From Yinghuangia sp045039925 (GTDB taxonomy: Bacteria > Actinomycetota > Actinomycetes > Streptomycetales > Streptomycetaceae), in contig CP108400.1 of the NCBI GenBank assembly GCA_045039925.1, positions 7,254,001 to 7,318,000 on the forward strand: a DNA stretch of 64,000 nucleotides. The letters are read 5' to 3'. A program made the translations under genes and the position numbers. This document shows positions 26,040 to 34,845 of the stretch, one piece after another. The notes below the pieces were generated by a model that ran no database searches, was not told where the DNA came from, and was given only the letters and a program-made list of their open reading frames with translations. The number at the start of each line of letters is the position of its first letter. The first letter of the stretch is position 1.

Positions 26040-26108
26040 ACCGGTGCGCTCTGAACTGGTCTCCTGTGAGCCAGGTGCTGTGAACCGGGTGCTGTGACGG
26101 GGCGGGGA
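26040..26108. repeat. Short degenerate repeats between convergent genes
   Basis: The gap between the histidine kinase and the kinase/SBP fusion gene holds repeated GGTGCTGTGA(A/C)-like units (about 26077-26098). No hairpin of note. Confidence 0.4.
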
Positions 26109-28367
26109 TCAGTCGCCGGTGAGATCGGCGCTCGTCATGTGCGGCGTGCACTTCGGGGGACGCGGGGCCAGCAGGCCCAGCGGGCCGAGTGTGGCGTCGT
26201 ACGCCCGCTGCCAGTCGCCGTTGGCCACATGCCGGTTCAGCGCGTCGCAGACGGCCTTCGCGAGGACCCTGTCGCCGCGGCTGAGGCCCACGCCGTACGG
26301 CTCCGCCGAGAAGGGGCTGCCGAGCACCCGCAGCTCCGCGGGGTGCTTGGCGACGAAGCCGGCCAGGATCGTGTCGTCGGTGCTGACCCCGCGCACGTTC
26401 TTCTTCAGCAGCTCGTCGACGCACTCGGAGTACTTGCCGCGCTCCTCGACCTGCATGGCCGGGAACTTCTGCCCGATCCGCGCCGCCGACGTCGACCCGC
26501 GGACCACGCAGATGCGGTCGTCCGCAAGGTCCTCCGGCCGCTCCGCCTCCGGGTCGTCCTTGCGGACCAGGAAGTCCTGCCCCGCCACGTAGTACGGGCC
26601 CGCGAACGACACCCGCTCCAGCCGCTCGGGGTTGATGGTGTAGCTGGCGACGATCAGGTCGACCTGACCGCTCGATATCCGGTACTCGCGCCCCTGCGTC
26701 TCGACGTCGACGAACCGGAGCTTGCCGGAGAAGCCGAGATCGGCGGCGATCATGCGGGCGATCTCGTCGTCGAACCCGGTGTACTCGCCGTCCGGGCCCT
26801 TCTGGCTCAGCCCCGGCTGGTCCGGCTTGACCCCGACGAGCATGTAGCCGCGGTTGAGCATGGCCTGGTACGTCGGCGACTGCGTGCGCAGCTCGGCCAG
26901 CATGTCCTTGCGCTTGTCCTCGCCGCCGACCACCGCGGCCACGACCACCGACACGGCTATCAGCACCAGGGCCACCGCGACCGGCAGCCCGATCCGCGCG
27001 GTCCTGCTCCTCCAGAACGACCGCTTACCCCCGGGCCCGCCGCCTGATGCGGTGCCGTCGGCCCCGTTGCCGGGACCGCCGGGACCGGGGGCCTGCACCG
27101 GTCCGGGGGCGTCGCCGGCCCACGTCGCCTCGACGGCGTCGCCGGGGCCGTGCGGGGCTAGGGTGTGCGCGGCGGTTGCCTCCCCGGGGCCGTGCGTACC
27201 GGCTCCGTGTGCGCTGCCGCCGTGGGCACCGGCTCCACGCGTGCCCGGGCCGGGCGTCCCGGCGCCGGGACCCCCGACGCCGACCGCGCCGCTCCGCACC
27301 TCGGGAAGGCCGCGCGGAGTCGAGCGGTGCGTCACGGTGTGGCCGCTCCCGACGCCGCTGCGGTACGCGCCCGTGCCCGGTGCGTTTTCGGGGCCGCCGG
27401 GCTGCCGCGGCGCGGCAGGCGCCTCGCCGCCCCAGGTCGGCGCCAGCGCCTCCTGGATGACGCCGATGAGCAGCTCCTCGGTCTCCTTGGCGTCCATCCG
27501 CTCGACCGGGTCCTTGCGGAGCAGCCCAATGACCACCGGCTCCAGCGCGCCCGCGTGGCGCATCGGGAGGGGAGCCTGGTTGACCACGGCGTCGACGACC
27601 TCGACCGGCGACGAGCGGCTGAACGGCGGCCGCCCCTCGACCATCTCGTAGAGGGTCGCGCCCAGCGACCACAGGTCGGACGCGGGATCGAGCAGCGTCC
27701 CGCCGCTCATGCCGAGGGCGTCCTCCGAGCCGCGCACGGCGGCCGGGTCGGTGCCTTGCCGCGCGGCCGTCGGCGCCGCGCCGCCGCCCGCGAAGCGCTC
27801 GGCGCGCTCGGGGGCGAGATAGCCGGGCGTACCGAGCAGCTCGCCGATCTGGGTCACCTGCGGGGCGTCCACGAATGTCGCGATGCCGAAGTCTGTCAGC
27901 ACGACGCGTCCGTCGAGGCCGAGCAGCACGTTCGCGGGCTTCACGTCGCGGTGCAGCACACCCTTGGCGTGCGCGGCGCGCAGGGCGCGCAGGACGTCCA
28001 GGCCGATGCGCGCGGCCTCGGCGAAGTCGAGCCGGCCCTCACTGCGCACCGCCTCGGCCAGCGATCGCGAGATGACCAGCTCCATGACGATCCACGGGCG
28101 CCCGTCCTCCTCGAACACGTCGTGGACGGTCACCACGTTCTCGTGCCGGATGCGGGCCGCCGCGGTCGCCTCGCGCTTGCTGCGCTCCAGCCAGGACCGC
28201 TGCGCGGTCTCGTCGAGCGACGCGGGCAGCAGCAGTTCCTTGACGGCGACCTCGCGCCCCAGGGCGGTGTCCACGGCCAGCCAGACCTCGCCCATGCCGC
28301 CGCGGCCCAGGCTCCTGCTCAGGCGGTACCGCTGGCCGAGCACACGGCCGACATCGCCCTCCGACAC
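26109..28367 (-). CDS. Ser/Thr protein kinase fused to an extracellular GluB-like sensor domain
   Basis: A 752-residue receptor kinase. Cytoplasmic Hanks-type kinase domain at about 11-305: GRGGMGEVW loop, VAVKE lysine, HRDVKPANVLL (139-149), DFGIA (159-163), GTPGYLAPE. A Gly/Pro/His-rich linker spans about 310-455. One transmembrane helix lies at 459-481. The extracellular SBP_bac_3 domain (about 497-730) shares DQPGL, FAGPYYVAGQDFLV and VVRGSTS with GluB and the second GluB-like protein. GTG start with GGAGGG upstream. It is probably a receptor that reports acidic amino acids through phosphorylation; its substrates are not known. It is downstream of the TAXI protein on the same strand. Confidence 0.93.
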   Translation of the reverse strand: MSEGDVGRVLGQRYRLSRSLGRGGMGEVWLAVDTALGREVAVKELLLPASLDETAQRSWLERSKREATAAARIRHENVVTVHDVFEEDGRPWIVMELVISRSLAEAVRSEGRLDFAEAARIGLDVLRALRAAHAKGVLHRDVKPANVLLGLDGRVVLTDFGIATFVDAPQVTQIGELLGTPGYLAPERAERFAGGGAAPTAARQGTDPAAVRGSEDALGMSGGTLLDPASDLWSLGATLYEMVEGRPPFSRSSPVEVVDAVVNQAPLPMRHAGALEPVVIGLLRKDPVERMDAKETEELLIGVIQEALAPTWGGEAPAAPRQPGGPENAPGTGAYRSGVGSGHTVTHRSTPRGLPEVRSGAVGVGGPGAGTPGPGTRGAGAHGGSAHGAGTHGPGEATAAHTLAPHGPGDAVEATWAGDAPGPVQAPGPGGPGNGADGTASGGGPGGKRSFWRSRTARIGLPVAVALVLIAVSVVVAAVVGGEDKRKDMLAELRTQSPTYQAMLNRGYMLVGVKPDQPGLSQKGPDGEYTGFDDEIARMIAADLGFSGKLRFVDVETQGREYRISSGQVDLIVASYTINPERLERVSFAGPYYVAGQDFLVRKDDPEAERPEDLADDRICVVRGSTSAARIGQKFPAMQVEERGKYSECVDELLKKNVRGVSTDDTILAGFVAKHPAELRVLGSPFSAEPYGVGLSRGDRVLAKAVCDALNRHVANGDWQRAYDATLGPLGLLAPRPPKCTPHMTSADLTGD

Positions 28368-28498
28368 TGCGGTACGCCCTCCTCCCAGGTGCTCCAGGTT
28401 CTACTGACAGGGCGTCAGAGTTTAGGAGGTGCACCCAAATATGTGGGGACAGGCCCCAGCATGTTGCATTCAGCGGTCTACGCGCGACGTCCCGCGTA

Positions 28499-29533
28499 TC
28501 ACGGTTTCGCCGATCTGTACCAGAGTCGGGCACCTTCGTGCAGCTTCAGCGGCGGAAATGTGAAAATCGCCGTACCCGGGTCCACCAGCTGCGCCGCGTG
28601 CACGACGGCCCCGATCGCCTCGCGACTTCCCAGGACCGTACCTGTCACGCGTCTGATCAGTTCGGTGTCCGCATCCGCCCGGGTCACCATCAGATTCGGT
28701 ACGGCGACCGTCGGGCCGCCCTTGACGTTCCGGTACGCGTCGTCCGGGATCACCGCCTCGCGGTAGACCTGCGTGTCCCCGACCGCCTCCAGCCGCTGCA
28801 AGTTCTGCGCGACGCCGGGCAGCGGCACGAAGCTGATCGGGAATTGCCCGACGAGGTCGGTCACCGCTTTCGTCGGCAGGCCGCCGGACCAGAAGAAGGC
28901 GTCCAATTCCCCGCGCATCAGTTTCGCGGCGGCCCCTCCGATCCCGTCGTCCGTGGCGTCCAGATCGGCCTCCGGGGTCATGTCCACGGTCTCGAGGATG
29001 CGCCGGGTCAGCAGCTGTACGCCGGACCGGTCCGGACCGATGCCCACACGCAGGCGCGGCGCGCCGTCACCCGAGGGACGCAGGTCGGTCAGCTCATCGA
29101 TTTTGCTGCCGGCCGGGACCACGAGCTGCACGAAGTCGTCGTACAGGCGGGCGACCGCGCGGAGTTGCTCGCGTTGCTCCGGCGGCAGCGCGGCGACCGC
29201 GTCGGCGGTGGCGATGCCGAGTGTCGCCTGCCCCTTCAGCACCTTGTCGAGGTTGTCCGGCGATCCGGCGCTGCTGATCAGTGACACGTCCGTGCTGAGA
29301 TCGGACTCGAGGCGCGGGGCGAGGAGGTCGCCGTACTGGGCGTAGACGCCCTCCGGCACGCCCGTCGTGATGGTCAGCGGGCCGCCGCGGTAGGGCACGT
29401 TGTCGTCCGAACTGATCCACAGGCCGCCCGCGAAGAGGGTGAGCGCGACACCGAGCACCGCCGCGACGAGCGTGCGGGTGCGGCGTACCGGCGCCGCGGC
29501 TGTGCGGGCGCGGGCCAGACGGCCTTGCCTCAT
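28499..29533 (-). CDS. TAXI-family solute-binding protein
   Basis: A 344-residue protein with a single N-terminal membrane anchor (LVAAVLGVALTLFAGGLWI) and a TRAP-associated extracytoplasmic (TAXI) domain: LTITTGVPEGVYAQYGDLLAPRL, LGIATADAVAAL, LRVGIGPDRSGVQLLTRRIL and GELDAFFWSGGLPTKAV. No TRAP permease genes are nearby, so it probably acts as a sensor or ligand-binding partner, perhaps for the kinase/SBP protein 131 bases downstream on the same strand. It is divergent from miaB across a GT-rich repeat. The ligand is unknown. Confidence 0.85.
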   Translation of the reverse strand: MRQGRLARARTAAAPVRRTRTLVAAVLGVALTLFAGGLWISSDDNVPYRGGPLTITTGVPEGVYAQYGDLLAPRLESDLSTDVSLISSAGSPDNLDKVLKGQATLGIATADAVAALPPEQREQLRAVARLYDDFVQLVVPAGSKIDELTDLRPSGDGAPRLRVGIGPDRSGVQLLTRRILETVDMTPEADLDATDDGIGGAAAKLMRGELDAFFWSGGLPTKAVTDLVGQFPISFVPLPGVAQNLQRLEAVGDTQVYREAVIPDDAYRNVKGGPTVAVPNLMVTRADADTELIRRVTGTVLGSREAIGAVVHAAQLVDPGTAIFTFPPLKLHEGARLWYRSAKP

Positions 29534-29606
29534 GAGGGGTTCCTGTCCGAGTCCGGGTGCGTGGTCCTGTGCGTGGTCGCGTGTGTGCCTTCGTGCCTGT
29601 GCAGCC

Positions 29607-29666
29607 GTGCGTGCTGTCGTGCGTGCTGTCGTGTGTGCGGTCGTTTGTGCTCGAGTGTGTACGTAC
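29607..29666. repeat. 12-bp GTGCGTGCTGTC tandem repeat
   Basis: Two exact copies (29607-29618, 29619-29630) followed by two or three decayed copies, within the 191-base gap between the divergent TAXI and miaB genes. The stretch is GTG/TGC-rich and spuriously open in several frames. Confidence 0.7.
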
Positions 29667-29724
29667 CTGTCTCCGTCACCGGGGTCCGGGGCGGCCCGGC
29701 GACCGCGTAACCTTGATTCTCGAT

Positions 29725-31209
29725 ATGAGCGCGCGATCCTACGAGGTGCGCACCTACGGGTGCCAGATGAACGTCCACGACTCCGAGCGGCTGTCCGGCC
29801 TGCTGGAGGACGCGGGCTACGTCCGCGCGGTCGCGGGCGAGGAGGCCGACGTCGTCGTCTTCAACACCTGCGCGGTGCGGGAGAACGCCGACAACAGGCT
29901 CTACGGCAATCTCGGCCACCTGGCGCCGAAGAAGGCCAAGCGTCCCGGCATGCAGATCGCCGTCGGCGGCTGCCTCGCCCAGAAGGACCGCGACACCATT
30001 GTGGCCAAGGCCCCATGGGTGGACGTCGTGTTCGGCACTCACAACATCGGCTCCCTACCGGTGCTCCTGGAGCGCGCCCGCGTCCAGGAGGAGGCCCAGG
30101 TCGAGATCCTGGAGTCGCTGGACGTCTTCCCGTCGACGCTGCCCACGCGGCGCGAATCGGCGTACGCCGCCTGGGTCTCCATCTCGGTCGGCTGCAACAA
30201 CACCTGCACGTTCTGCATCGTGCCCGCCCTCCGCGGCAAGGAGAAGGACCGCCGGCCGGGCGATGTGCTCGCCGAGATCGAGGCGCTGGTCGCCGAGGGC
30301 GTGATCGAAGTCACGCTGCTCGGGCAGAACGTCAATGCGTACGGCTCCGACATGGGCGACCGCGAGGCCTTCTCGAAACTCCTGCGCGCCTGCGGCCAGA
30401 TCGACGGCCTGGAGCGCGTGCGCTTCACCTCGCCGCACCCGCGCGACTTCACCGACGACGTCATCGCGGCGATGGCCGAGACGCCCAACGTCATGCACCA
30501 GCTGCACATGCCGCTCCAGTCCGGCTCGGACGACGTGCTGCGCGTGATGCGCCGCTCGTACCGCCAGGACCGCTACCTCGGGATCATCGACCGCGTGCGC
30601 GCCGCGATGCCCGACGCGGCGATCTCGACCGACATCATCGTCGGCTTCCCCGGCGAGACCGACGCCGACTTCGAGCAGACCCTGCACGTCGTGCGCGAGG
30701 CGCGCTTCGCCAACGCCTTCACGTTCCAGTACTCCAAGCGCCCCGGGACCCCGGCCGCCACGATGGACGGCCAGATCCCCAAGGCGGTCGTGCAGGAGCG
30801 CTACGGGCGCCTGGTCGCGCTCCAGGACGACATCTCCTGGGACGAGAACAAGAAGCAGGTCGGCCGCACTCTCGACGTCCTCGTCGCCGAGGGGGAGGGC
30901 CGCAAGGACGGGTCCACGGCCCGGCTGTCCGGCCGCGCGCCCGACAACCGCCTCGTGCACTTCCAGCGGCCTGACGAGGATGTGCGCCCCGGCGACGTCG
31001 TCACCGTCGAGATCACGTACGCGGCCCCGCACCACCTGCTCGCCGAGGGCCCCACACGAGCCGTCCGCCGCACCCGCGCCGGGGACGCGTGGGCCAAGCG
31101 CACCGGCGCGCCCGCGGCCACCCCGGGTGTCCTGCTGGGCCTGCCGACGGTCGGCCCGCCCCCGGCCGCCCCGGCGTCCGAGACCGCCGCCTGCCGCGTC
31201 GACTCCTGA
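29725..31209 (+). CDS. miaB: tRNA-2-methylthio-N6-dimethylallyladenosine synthase MiaB
   Basis: Radical-SAM methylthiotransferase that adds the 2-methylthio group to i6A37 of tRNAs, acting after MiaA. The 494-residue product has the MTTase N-terminal domain with its three cluster cysteines (YGCQMN, NTCAVRE, GGCLAQ), the radical-SAM CNNTCTFC motif, and a C-terminal TRAM domain (about 380-455) followed by an Ala/Pro tail. ATG 29725 gives MSARSYEVRTYGCQMN; the frame is open to 29557 through repeats. miaA is 2.4 kb downstream, as in other actinomycetes. Confidence 0.97.
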   Translation: MSARSYEVRTYGCQMNVHDSERLSGLLEDAGYVRAVAGEEADVVVFNTCAVRENADNRLYGNLGHLAPKKAKRPGMQIAVGGCLAQKDRDTIVAKAPWVDVVFGTHNIGSLPVLLERARVQEEAQVEILESLDVFPSTLPTRRESAYAAWVSISVGCNNTCTFCIVPALRGKEKDRRPGDVLAEIEALVAEGVIEVTLLGQNVNAYGSDMGDREAFSKLLRACGQIDGLERVRFTSPHPRDFTDDVIAAMAETPNVMHQLHMPLQSGSDDVLRVMRRSYRQDRYLGIIDRVRAAMPDAAISTDIIVGFPGETDADFEQTLHVVREARFANAFTFQYSKRPGTPAATMDGQIPKAVVQERYGRLVALQDDISWDENKKQVGRTLDVLVAEGEGRKDGSTARLSGRAPDNRLVHFQRPDEDVRPGDVVTVEITYAAPHHLLAEGPTRAVRRTRAGDAWAKRTGAPAATPGVLLGLPTVGPPPAAPASETAACRVDS

Positions 31210-31428
31210 CGTCGCGGCGTGATGTCGCTGTGGTCGAACGGCGCGTCGAACGTGGCGGGGCTTCGCTGCTTGGAGTGGTTGGGGGGTGTGGCCGGCACCT
31301 TCCGGTGGCGGCTGGCGTTCCCGAGGTAAGGAAGGGTCAGGCGGGAGGCGGGGGAGGCGGGGCGGTTAGGGGGGCGTCCGCCCGTCGCGTGTGCGCTCAC
31401 GTCCGGCGGTTCGAGGACGTCTGCGCCC

Positions 31429-32019
31429 TCAGGTGCGGCGGTTCCAGGCGGTCATCACCGGCTCGCCGTGCTCGAAGCCGAGGTCGGACACGCCCGCCGT
31501 GGCGAGGGCGAACAGCCGCCCGTCCGCCGGGGGCAGGCCGAGCCAGCGGGCGGTGAGGACGCGCAGGACGTGTCCGTGCGCCACGAGGGCCACGTTGTCG
31601 CCCGCGTCGAGGGCCGGGCGTACGCGCTCCAGCACGCGGTCGACACGCGCGCCGACGTCGGACACCTGTTCGCCCGGATGGTCCGCGTCGCCCGGGACGA
31701 CGCCATCGCGCCAGAGGTACCAGCCCGGGACCGTCTCGCGGATCCGCGCCGTGGTCAGGCCCTCGTAGCCGCCGTAGTCCCACTCCATGAGGTCCGGTTC
31801 GAGGTCGGTGTCCGGCAGTCCCTCGAGCACGGCCGTCGCCCTGGCCCGCCGCAGCGGGCTGACGAGCACGAGTGCGAAGTCCCGGTCGGCGACGAGCTTT
31901 CCCGCCGCGCGGGCCTGCTCCTCGCCGGTCGGGGTGAGCGGGATGTCGGTGCGTCCGGTGTGCCGGCTGTCCCGGCTCCACTCCGTCTCGCCGTGCCTGA
32001 TGATGGTGAGCTGCGCCAT
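31429..32019 (-). CDS. Histidine phosphatase family protein
   Basis: A 196-residue member of the phosphoglycerate-mutase-like superfamily. It has the catalytic RHGETEW motif at the N-terminus, the second Arg in SPLRRARATA, EWDYGGYEG and LVAHGHVLR with the second catalytic His. It is probably a phosphatase of small phosphoesters rather than a mutase, because of its short length. It is divergent from the LigB-like gene, with only 34 bases between start codons. Confidence 0.9.
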   Translation of the reverse strand: MAQLTIIRHGETEWSRDSRHTGRTDIPLTPTGEEQARAAGKLVADRDFALVLVSPLRRARATAVLEGLPDTDLEPDLMEWDYGGYEGLTTARIRETVPGWYLWRDGVVPGDADHPGEQVSDVGARVDRVLERVRPALDAGDNVALVAHGHVLRVLTARWLGLPPADGRLFALATAGVSDLGFEHGEPVMTAWNRRT

Positions 32020-32053
32020 GAGCCCATGAGAACACGCCCGGTACTCTCGTGCC

Positions 32054-32761
32054 GTGCTCGTTGCCGCTGCCGTGTGTCCTCATCCGCCGTTGCTCGTGCC
32101 CGACCTCGCCGCCGGTGCCGCGGGCGAGTTGGACGCGTTGCGCGAGGCCTGTGACGCCGCCGTCGCGGCGCTGGCCGCCGCGCGCCCCGACCGCATCGTC
32201 GTGGTCGGCACCGGCCGCGAGTCGGTCGACTTCCCCGAGGGCGGCGTCGGGACGTTCGCGCCGCACGGCGTCAACCTCTCGGTGCGCCTCGGCGCCGGGG
32301 GCTCCGGCGACGCCGAGGAGCGGCTGCCGCTGTCCCTGGCCATTGCCGCATGGCTGCTGGGCCGCACGTGCGTGTACGTACCCGTGTCCGGGCTCGCGGT
32401 CGCGTCGGACGCCGACGCCGCGGACTGCCTGGCCTCCGGGGCGGCCCTGGTCGCGGGCGGCGAGCGCATCGCCCTGCTCGTGATGGGCGACGGCAGCGCG
32501 TGCCGCACCGAGAAGGCGCCGGGCTACCTGGACGAACGGGCCGAGCCCTACGACGCGGCCCTCGCGCTGGCGCTGGCCGACGCCGACGTCCTGGCGCTCG
32601 CGGCGCTCGACCCCGAGCTGTCCGACGAACTGTGGGTCGCGGGCCGCGCCGCGTGGCAGGTGCTCGCGGGAGCGGCGGACGGCGCCGGGCTCGCCGGGCG
32701 CCTGACGTACGACGACGCGCCTTACGGCGTCGGGTACTTCGTGGCCGTGTGGGGCGCCTGA
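32054..32761 (+). CDS. Class III extradiol dioxygenase-like protein (LigB fold)
   Basis: A 235-residue protein starting MLVAAAVCPHPPLLVPDLA, with the PHPP metal-site motif of LigB-type dioxygenases. The catalytic set looks incomplete: the central HG pair is present only as FAPHGVNLSV and the later acidic ligand is unclear. Actinobacterial homologues near miaA/dapF are widespread and uncharacterised. GTG start. Confidence 0.8.
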   Translation: MLVAAAVCPHPPLLVPDLAAGAAGELDALREACDAAVAALAAARPDRIVVVGTGRESVDFPEGGVGTFAPHGVNLSVRLGAGGSGDAEERLPLSLAIAAWLLGRTCVYVPVSGLAVASDADAADCLASGAALVAGGERIALLVMGDGSACRTEKAPGYLDERAEPYDAALALALADADVLALAALDPELSDELWVAGRAAWQVLAGAADGAGLAGRLTYDDAPYGVGYFVAVWGA

Positions 32762-32805
32762 CCGATCGGCGCGCGCGGCCGCTCACCCGTTTGGCGCACA
32801 ACGCC

Positions 32806-32836
32806 GACGGCCACGGGAGGCGATCCCGTGGCCGTC
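32806..32836. terminator. Bidirectional terminator
   Basis: Perfect 13-bp stem GACGGCCACGGGA / TCCCGTGGCCGTC with a 5-base loop, between the convergent LigB-like and antitoxin-like genes. Confidence 0.8.
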
Positions 32837-32929
32837 TGCGCTGCGAACCTGTGCCTGGTGGTCTCTGCGGTTGTCTCACCTTCCGGCCAGTGCGGCCGGG
32901 ACCGTCCTAGGGGGCCGTCCTGCCGGTTG

Positions 32930-33463
32930 TCAGGCGGGCGGGTTCTGCTCCGGCGGCGCCTCGGCCGCCGGCGGGGCTTCTTCGGGGGCCGCCTCCGGCG
33001 TCGCCGGGGGTTCCGCCTCGTCCTTCGCGCCCAGCGCGCCCTTGGCCTGCTCGGCAGCGCCGTCGATCTTGTCGCTGTACTTGCCGCCGGTCTTGTCGTC
33101 GACCATGTCGGCCGCCTTGTCGACGCCCTGGTCGACCTTGTCTCCGTGCGGGGCGAGCTTTTCCTTGATGGTGTCCAAGAGACCCATGTCCTGCTCTCCT
33201 TCGGACTCCAGGCCCGAGCCGGCAGGCTGCGGGACCGTGGGGAGTGTTGCGGTGGAGGCATCACCCGCGGCCTCCGGGCCGGTGTCCGCGGCGTCCTTGC
33301 CGCCGCAGCACGGGCCGGAATCCTGGGCGGGGACGCAACACGCGGTCGCGGGCCGCTCATCGACGAGGGTTCCGACGCTCCCCGCCTGCTCCGGCTCGGG
33401 TGAACCGGGCTCCTGCGCGGTCTCTTCCGTGGAATTGCGCCTGAACCAGTCGAAAACGCCCAT
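32930..33463 (-). CDS. MT0933-type antitoxin-like protein with N-terminal extension
   Basis: A 177-residue reading frame starting MGVFDWFRRN behind AAGGAG. Its first 90 residues are acidic with a Cys-rich patch (ATACCVPAQDSGPCCGG). From residue 93 it reads MGLLDTIKEKLAPHGDKVDQ ... DDKTGGKYSDKIDGAAEQAKG, the full MT0933-like antitoxin pattern, which is normally a stand-alone small protein starting exactly there. The internal ATG (33187) has its own GAAGGAGAG ribosome site, so a short product of about 85 residues may be made instead of, or as well as, the long one. No toxin gene is adjacent. Confidence 0.7.
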   Translation of the reverse strand: MGVFDWFRRNSTEETAQEPGSPEPEQAGSVGTLVDERPATACCVPAQDSGPCCGGKDAADTGPEAAGDASTATLPTVPQPAGSGLESEGEQDMGLLDTIKEKLAPHGDKVDQGVDKAADMVDDKTGGKYSDKIDGAAEQAKGALGAKDEAEPPATPEAAPEEAPPAAEAPPEQNPPA

Positions 33464-33612
33464 TTCTTGCTCCTTGACCCTACGACGGACGTGGCGGATG
33501 TGCATGTCGTGCCGCAGGACAACGAGGCCGGGGCGCATGCGGTTATGTGACCGCGCCGGGGCGTACCGCATCGGGTGACGGAACGTAGCGACTGTTCCGG
33601 CAGACTTGCCCC

Positions 33613-34695
33613 GTGAGTTCGCGATCTCTCCCCGATGCGGCCCCTGCCCCGGGCCGCCCGCGCGTCGTGGCCGTTGTCGGCCCGACCGCCGCAGGCAAGT
33701 CCGACCTCGGCGTCGCCCTGGCACAGGCGCTGGGCGGCGACGTCGTCAACACCGACTCGATGCAGCTGTACCGGGGCATGGACATCGGCACCGCCAAGCT
33801 GACGGTCGCCGAGCGCCGCGGCGTGCCGCACCACCTGCTGGACGTGTGGGACGTGACGCGGACCGCCAGCGTCGCCGAGTACCAGCAGGACGCGCGGGCG
33901 GTGGTGGACCAATTGCTTGCCGCCGGGCGTACCCCGGTGCTGGTGGGCGGGTCCGGACTGTACGTCCGTGCGGTCGTCGACGACCTGGAGTTCCCCGGCA
34001 CCGACCCGGAGGTGCGCGCCCGGCTGGAACGCGAGCTGGAGGCCGACGGGACGGGTCCGCTGCACGCCCGCCTCGCGGGCCTCGACCCGGCCGCGGCCGC
34101 CGCGATCCTGCCGAGCAACGGCCGGCGCATCGTGCGCGCGCTGGAGGTCATCGAGATCACCGGGCGGCCGTTCACCGCGACGCTGCCCGGCCCGGTCCCG
34201 GTGTACGACTGCGTGCAGATCGGCGTCGACGTACCGCGGCCGGTGCTGGACGAGCGCATCGACGCCCGGGTCCAGCGCATGTGGCGCGACGGCCTGGTGG
34301 ACGAGGTGCGGGTGCTGGAGCAACTGGGGCTGCGGGACGGGCTGACGGCCTCGCGGGCGCTCGGCTACGCCCAGGTGCTGCGGCAGCTGACCGGCGACAT
34401 CAGCGAGGCGGAGGCCAAAGAGGACACGGCGCGGGCGACGCGGCGGTTCGCGCGGCGGCAGGACACGTGGTTCCGGCGGGACCGGCGCGTGCGGTGGCTC
34501 GCGTACGACCGGCCCGACCTGGTGGCGGAGTCGCTGCGGCAGATCGCGTTCGGTACGGCCGAGGACGAGGACGGCGGCGGCCACGAGGACGGGCGCGGCG
34601 ACGGGCAGGGCGGCGGGCGCGGCGGCGGACGCGGGGCCGACCGCGGCACTCTCGGCGGCGGCGTGAACGGCGGGGTCATCGGCGGCGGGACGTAG
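33613..34695 (+). CDS. miaA: tRNA dimethylallyltransferase MiaA
   Basis: Transfers dimethylallyl to A37 of tRNAs reading UNN codons, providing the MiaB substrate. Walker-A-like GPTAAGKS lies at residues 23-30, followed by NTDSMQLYRGMDIGTAK, GGSGLYVRAV and QDTWFRRD. The enzyme proper ends near residue 318; the last roughly 40 residues are an unusual Gly/Asp-rich tail (GGGRGGGRGADRG-like) with no known role. GTG start. Confidence 0.97.
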   Translation: MSSRSLPDAAPAPGRPRVVAVVGPTAAGKSDLGVALAQALGGDVVNTDSMQLYRGMDIGTAKLTVAERRGVPHHLLDVWDVTRTASVAEYQQDARAVVDQLLAAGRTPVLVGGSGLYVRAVVDDLEFPGTDPEVRARLERELEADGTGPLHARLAGLDPAAAAAILPSNGRRIVRALEVIEITGRPFTATLPGPVPVYDCVQIGVDVPRPVLDERIDARVQRMWRDGLVDEVRVLEQLGLRDGLTASRALGYAQVLRQLTGDISEAEAKEDTARATRRFARRQDTWFRRDRRVRWLAYDRPDLVAESLRQIAFGTAEDEDGGGHEDGRGDGQGGGRGGGRGADRGTLGGGVNGGVIGGGT

Positions 34696-34845
34696 GCCCG
34701 ACTCGCCTGTCCGATCGGGTGTTCGAAGCCGCGGAGTCTTCGTCGGTCCGAGTGAACTTCCGCCCTGTGGCCCGATTTCGGCTGTGCGGGGTGGGGCGGG
34801 AGTGTCACCGTGGATGCGTCGTTGTCGCGTCCGGGGGAGGTCGTC

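Noticed and set aside
28424..28442. TTAGGAGGTGCACCC stretch as an iron box upstream of the kinase
   Set aside because: Only the left half resembles the consensus; the right half and the symmetry are missing.
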